Part shown: in pieces, positions 5,435 to 6,761 of the stretch
Layout: each line of letters opens with the position of its first letter
How positions within the stretch are numbered: the first letter of the stretch is position 1
NCBI GenBank assembly: GCA_026998145.1
Contig: JALTRC010000642.1
Coordinates: 1-6,761 of the forward strand
DNA: 6,761 nt
DNA from: Gammaproteobacteria bacterium
Lineage (GTDB): Bacteria; Pseudomonadota; Gammaproteobacteria; SZUA-229
Reading direction: 5' to 3'
Notes under the pieces: generated by a model
The model's database searches: none
What the model was told of the DNA's origin: nothing
What the model saw: only the letters and a program-made list of their open reading frames with translations
Translations under genes and position numbers: made by a program

Positions 5435-6598
5435 ATGAACAGCACCTATATTGATACCCCCGATGCCCTGCAACTGGCCTGCCAGCAGTTTGCCGACAGT
5501 GACTTTATCTGCGTGGATACCGAGTTCCACCGGGAAACCACCTACTATCCGGAGCTGGCGCTGATTCAAATTGGCGATGCCCATCACGCGGTTTGCATTG
5601 ACCCCCTGGCGCTGGATTCCATTGAGCCGGTGCTGGAACTGTTTCGCAATGAGAAGATTCTCAAGGTATTTCATGCGCCGGGGCAGGATCTGGAAATTTT
5701 TCACACTGCCTACCAGATGCTACCCCGCCCCATTTTCGATACCCAGATTGCAGCCGCTCTGCTGGGCTATGGTGAACAGATTGGCTACGCGGCATTAATG
5801 AAAATCTGCCTCAATGAAGACATAGACAAAACCCAGACACGCACCGACTGGATGAAGCGCCCCCTAAGCCCCAAACAAATTGAATACGCCGCCAATGATG
5901 TGATTTATCTGGCCCAGGCCTTTCCGCAAATGCGTGACGAGCTTGAAAAGCTGGGCCGCCTGAGCTGGCTGGAAGAAGACTTTGCGGCTTTCAGCGATCC
6001 GGCCAGTTTTACCGTGCAAACCGACGCCATGTGGCGCAAGGTAAAAGGTGTGCAACGCTTACACGGCCAGCAGCTGGCCATTTTGCAGGCTCTGGCCCAG
6101 TGGCGGGAAGAACAGGCCATGGTACGCAATCTACCCCGCCGCCGTCTTCTGCCGGATGATGCCCTGCTGGATATGGCCCGCCAGCAACCGGCCAGCACAC
6201 AGGCCATCCGATCATTACGCTCCCTGCAAAAAAGCCGCCTCAATCAGGATGATTTACAGGCCTTACTGAATGCCATAAAAAAAGGCCAGAGCATCCCCAA
6301 AGATCAATGGCCCAGACTGCCGAAAAAACACAAACTCAATGCCCTGCAGGATGCACAGGTAGATGCCCTGAGCGCCCTGCTGAAATTACAGGCTGCCGAG
6401 CACAATATTCATCACAGCAGCATTGCCCCCCGCAAACAACTGGAAGCCTTGGTGCGGGGCGAGCGGGATCTGGAGATTATGCGGGGCTGGCGAAAAATTC
6501 ATGCCGGCCAGCGACTGGTGGATTTTATTGATGGTAAAATCTGCCTCGGCAATCAATCCGGCCAGCTTATTATTAACCCGGCGAATACATCATCATGA
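5435..6598 (+). CDS. rnd: Ribonuclease D
   Basis: A 3'-5' exoribonuclease that trims 3' extensions of tRNA precursors and other small RNAs in the cytoplasm. The product has 387 aa (E. coli RNase D has 375). The N-terminal DEDDy exonuclease domain is intact: FICVDTEF with D28 and E30, HAPGQDLEIF with D85, FDTQIAAALLG at 101-111, and YAANDVIYL with Y151 and D155, all at the same residue numbers as in E. coli. An HRDC RNA-binding domain follows at about 207-290, with RNLPRRRLLPDDALL as its typical core, then a second helical region (about 300-375). The ATG at 5435 has no convincing ribosome site, so initiation is probably inefficient. Its stop overlaps the next start (ATGA at 6595-6598), showing translational coupling with a DUF3549-like gene. 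Confidence 0.97.
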   Translation: MNSTYIDTPDALQLACQQFADSDFICVDTEFHRETTYYPELALIQIGDAHHAVCIDPLALDSIEPVLELFRNEKILKVFHAPGQDLEIFHTAYQMLPRPIFDTQIAAALLGYGEQIGYAALMKICLNEDIDKTQTRTDWMKRPLSPKQIEYAANDVIYLAQAFPQMRDELEKLGRLSWLEEDFAAFSDPASFTVQTDAMWRKVKGVQRLHGQQLAILQALAQWREEQAMVRNLPRRRLLPDDALLDMARQQPASTQAIRSLRSLQKSRLNQDDLQALLNAIKKGQSIPKDQWPRLPKKHKLNALQDAQVDALSALLKLQAAEHNIHHSSIAPRKQLEALVRGERDLEIMRGWRKIHAGQRLVDFIDGKICLGNQSGQLIINPANTSS

Positions 6599-6761
6599 CA
6601 AGCATTAGCGGCATTAGTGATTTTTTAAAGCAATCAGGCAGTTCATTTAAAATCTTTGATATGGGGCGGCGCATACAGCCGCTGGATGAAGCGGAGTTTC
6701 TCGCCTTTGAAGAGGGATCTATCCCCTACCCCTTCCCCCTGCAACAGCAGGCCTGGCTGGG
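6595..6761 (+). CDS. DUF3549-like protein, 3'-truncated by window edge
   Basis: A frame opens at ATG 6595, overlapping the rnd stop by 4 nt (ATGA), and stays open to the window end (55 full codons). The N-terminus starts MTSISGISDFLKQSG, then FKIFDMGRRIQPLDEAEFLAFE, then PYPFPLQQQAWLG. From memory this fits the gammaproteobacterial family DUF3549, whose N-terminal part carries a D-x-GRR block and a PYP-x-P-x-QQQAW block. The family function is unknown. Coupling to rnd suggests the two are made together. The gene is certain. The family name is from recall and moderately secure. Confidence 0.78.
   Translation, partial: MTSISGISDFLKQSGSSFKIFDMGRRIQPLDEAEFLAFEEGSIPYPFPLQQQAWL

Noticed and set aside
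5336..5704. Minus-strand ORF of 122 codons across the gloA-rnd spacer
   Set aside because: It overlaps the conserved 5' end of rnd and has no sign of being coding.
1..6761. Mobile elements, CRISPR, defence system, phage genes or frameshifts
   Set aside because: No repeat arrays, transposase or nuclease-defence motifs, and all recognised enzymes have intact catalytic residues.

Overview
The window looks like chromosomal DNA of a gammaproteobacterium of moderate GC content. Three conserved housekeeping proteins closely resemble their enterobacterial counterparts: nucleotide nucleosidase PpnN, glyoxalase I GloA and RNase D. The enzyme family of a fourth, YbhP, is also clear. The exact genus cannot be told from this sequence. 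A marine or environmental lineage outside the Enterobacterales is a guess based on the gene order. I see no rRNA, tRNA, CRISPR array, insertion sequence, phage gene or broken gene. Coding density is very high and the strand changes often.

Layout, left to right. The 3' part of ppnN (+) runs into the window and ends tail to tail with a pair of small unknown genes on the minus strand (111 and 139 codons, 1 nt apart). A 93-bp divergent spacer with a good sigma70-like promoter leads to an 82-codon unknown gene (+). That gene ends 20 bp from the stop of a ybhP-like endonuclease/exonuclease/phosphatase gene (-). The start of ybhP overlaps by 13 bp the start of a divergent two-gene set (+): a bacterial homologue of CDP-archaeol synthase (CarS/DUF46) followed by a CDP-alcohol phosphatidyltransferase. 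Next comes a 240-codon, probably helical, unknown gene (-), then gloA (+), rnd (+), and the start of a DUF3549-like gene (+) joined to rnd by an ATGA overlap.

The most interesting part is about 2303-4153. A CTP:lipid cytidylyltransferase-like membrane protein lies directly upstream of an enzyme that swaps the CMP of a CDP-lipid for an alcohol. Together they could form a complete two-step route from a phosphatidate-like lipid to a phospholipid, separate from the usual CdsA/PgsA/PssA route. The divergent YbhP-like hydrolase strengthens a membrane-lipid theme, because E. coli ybhP lies beside the cardiolipin synthase gene clsB. The lipid substrate and product cannot be read from the sequence. 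The remaining genes are ordinary housekeeping functions (nucleotide turnover, methylglyoxal detoxification, RNA 3'-end processing) and small proteins I do not recognise.
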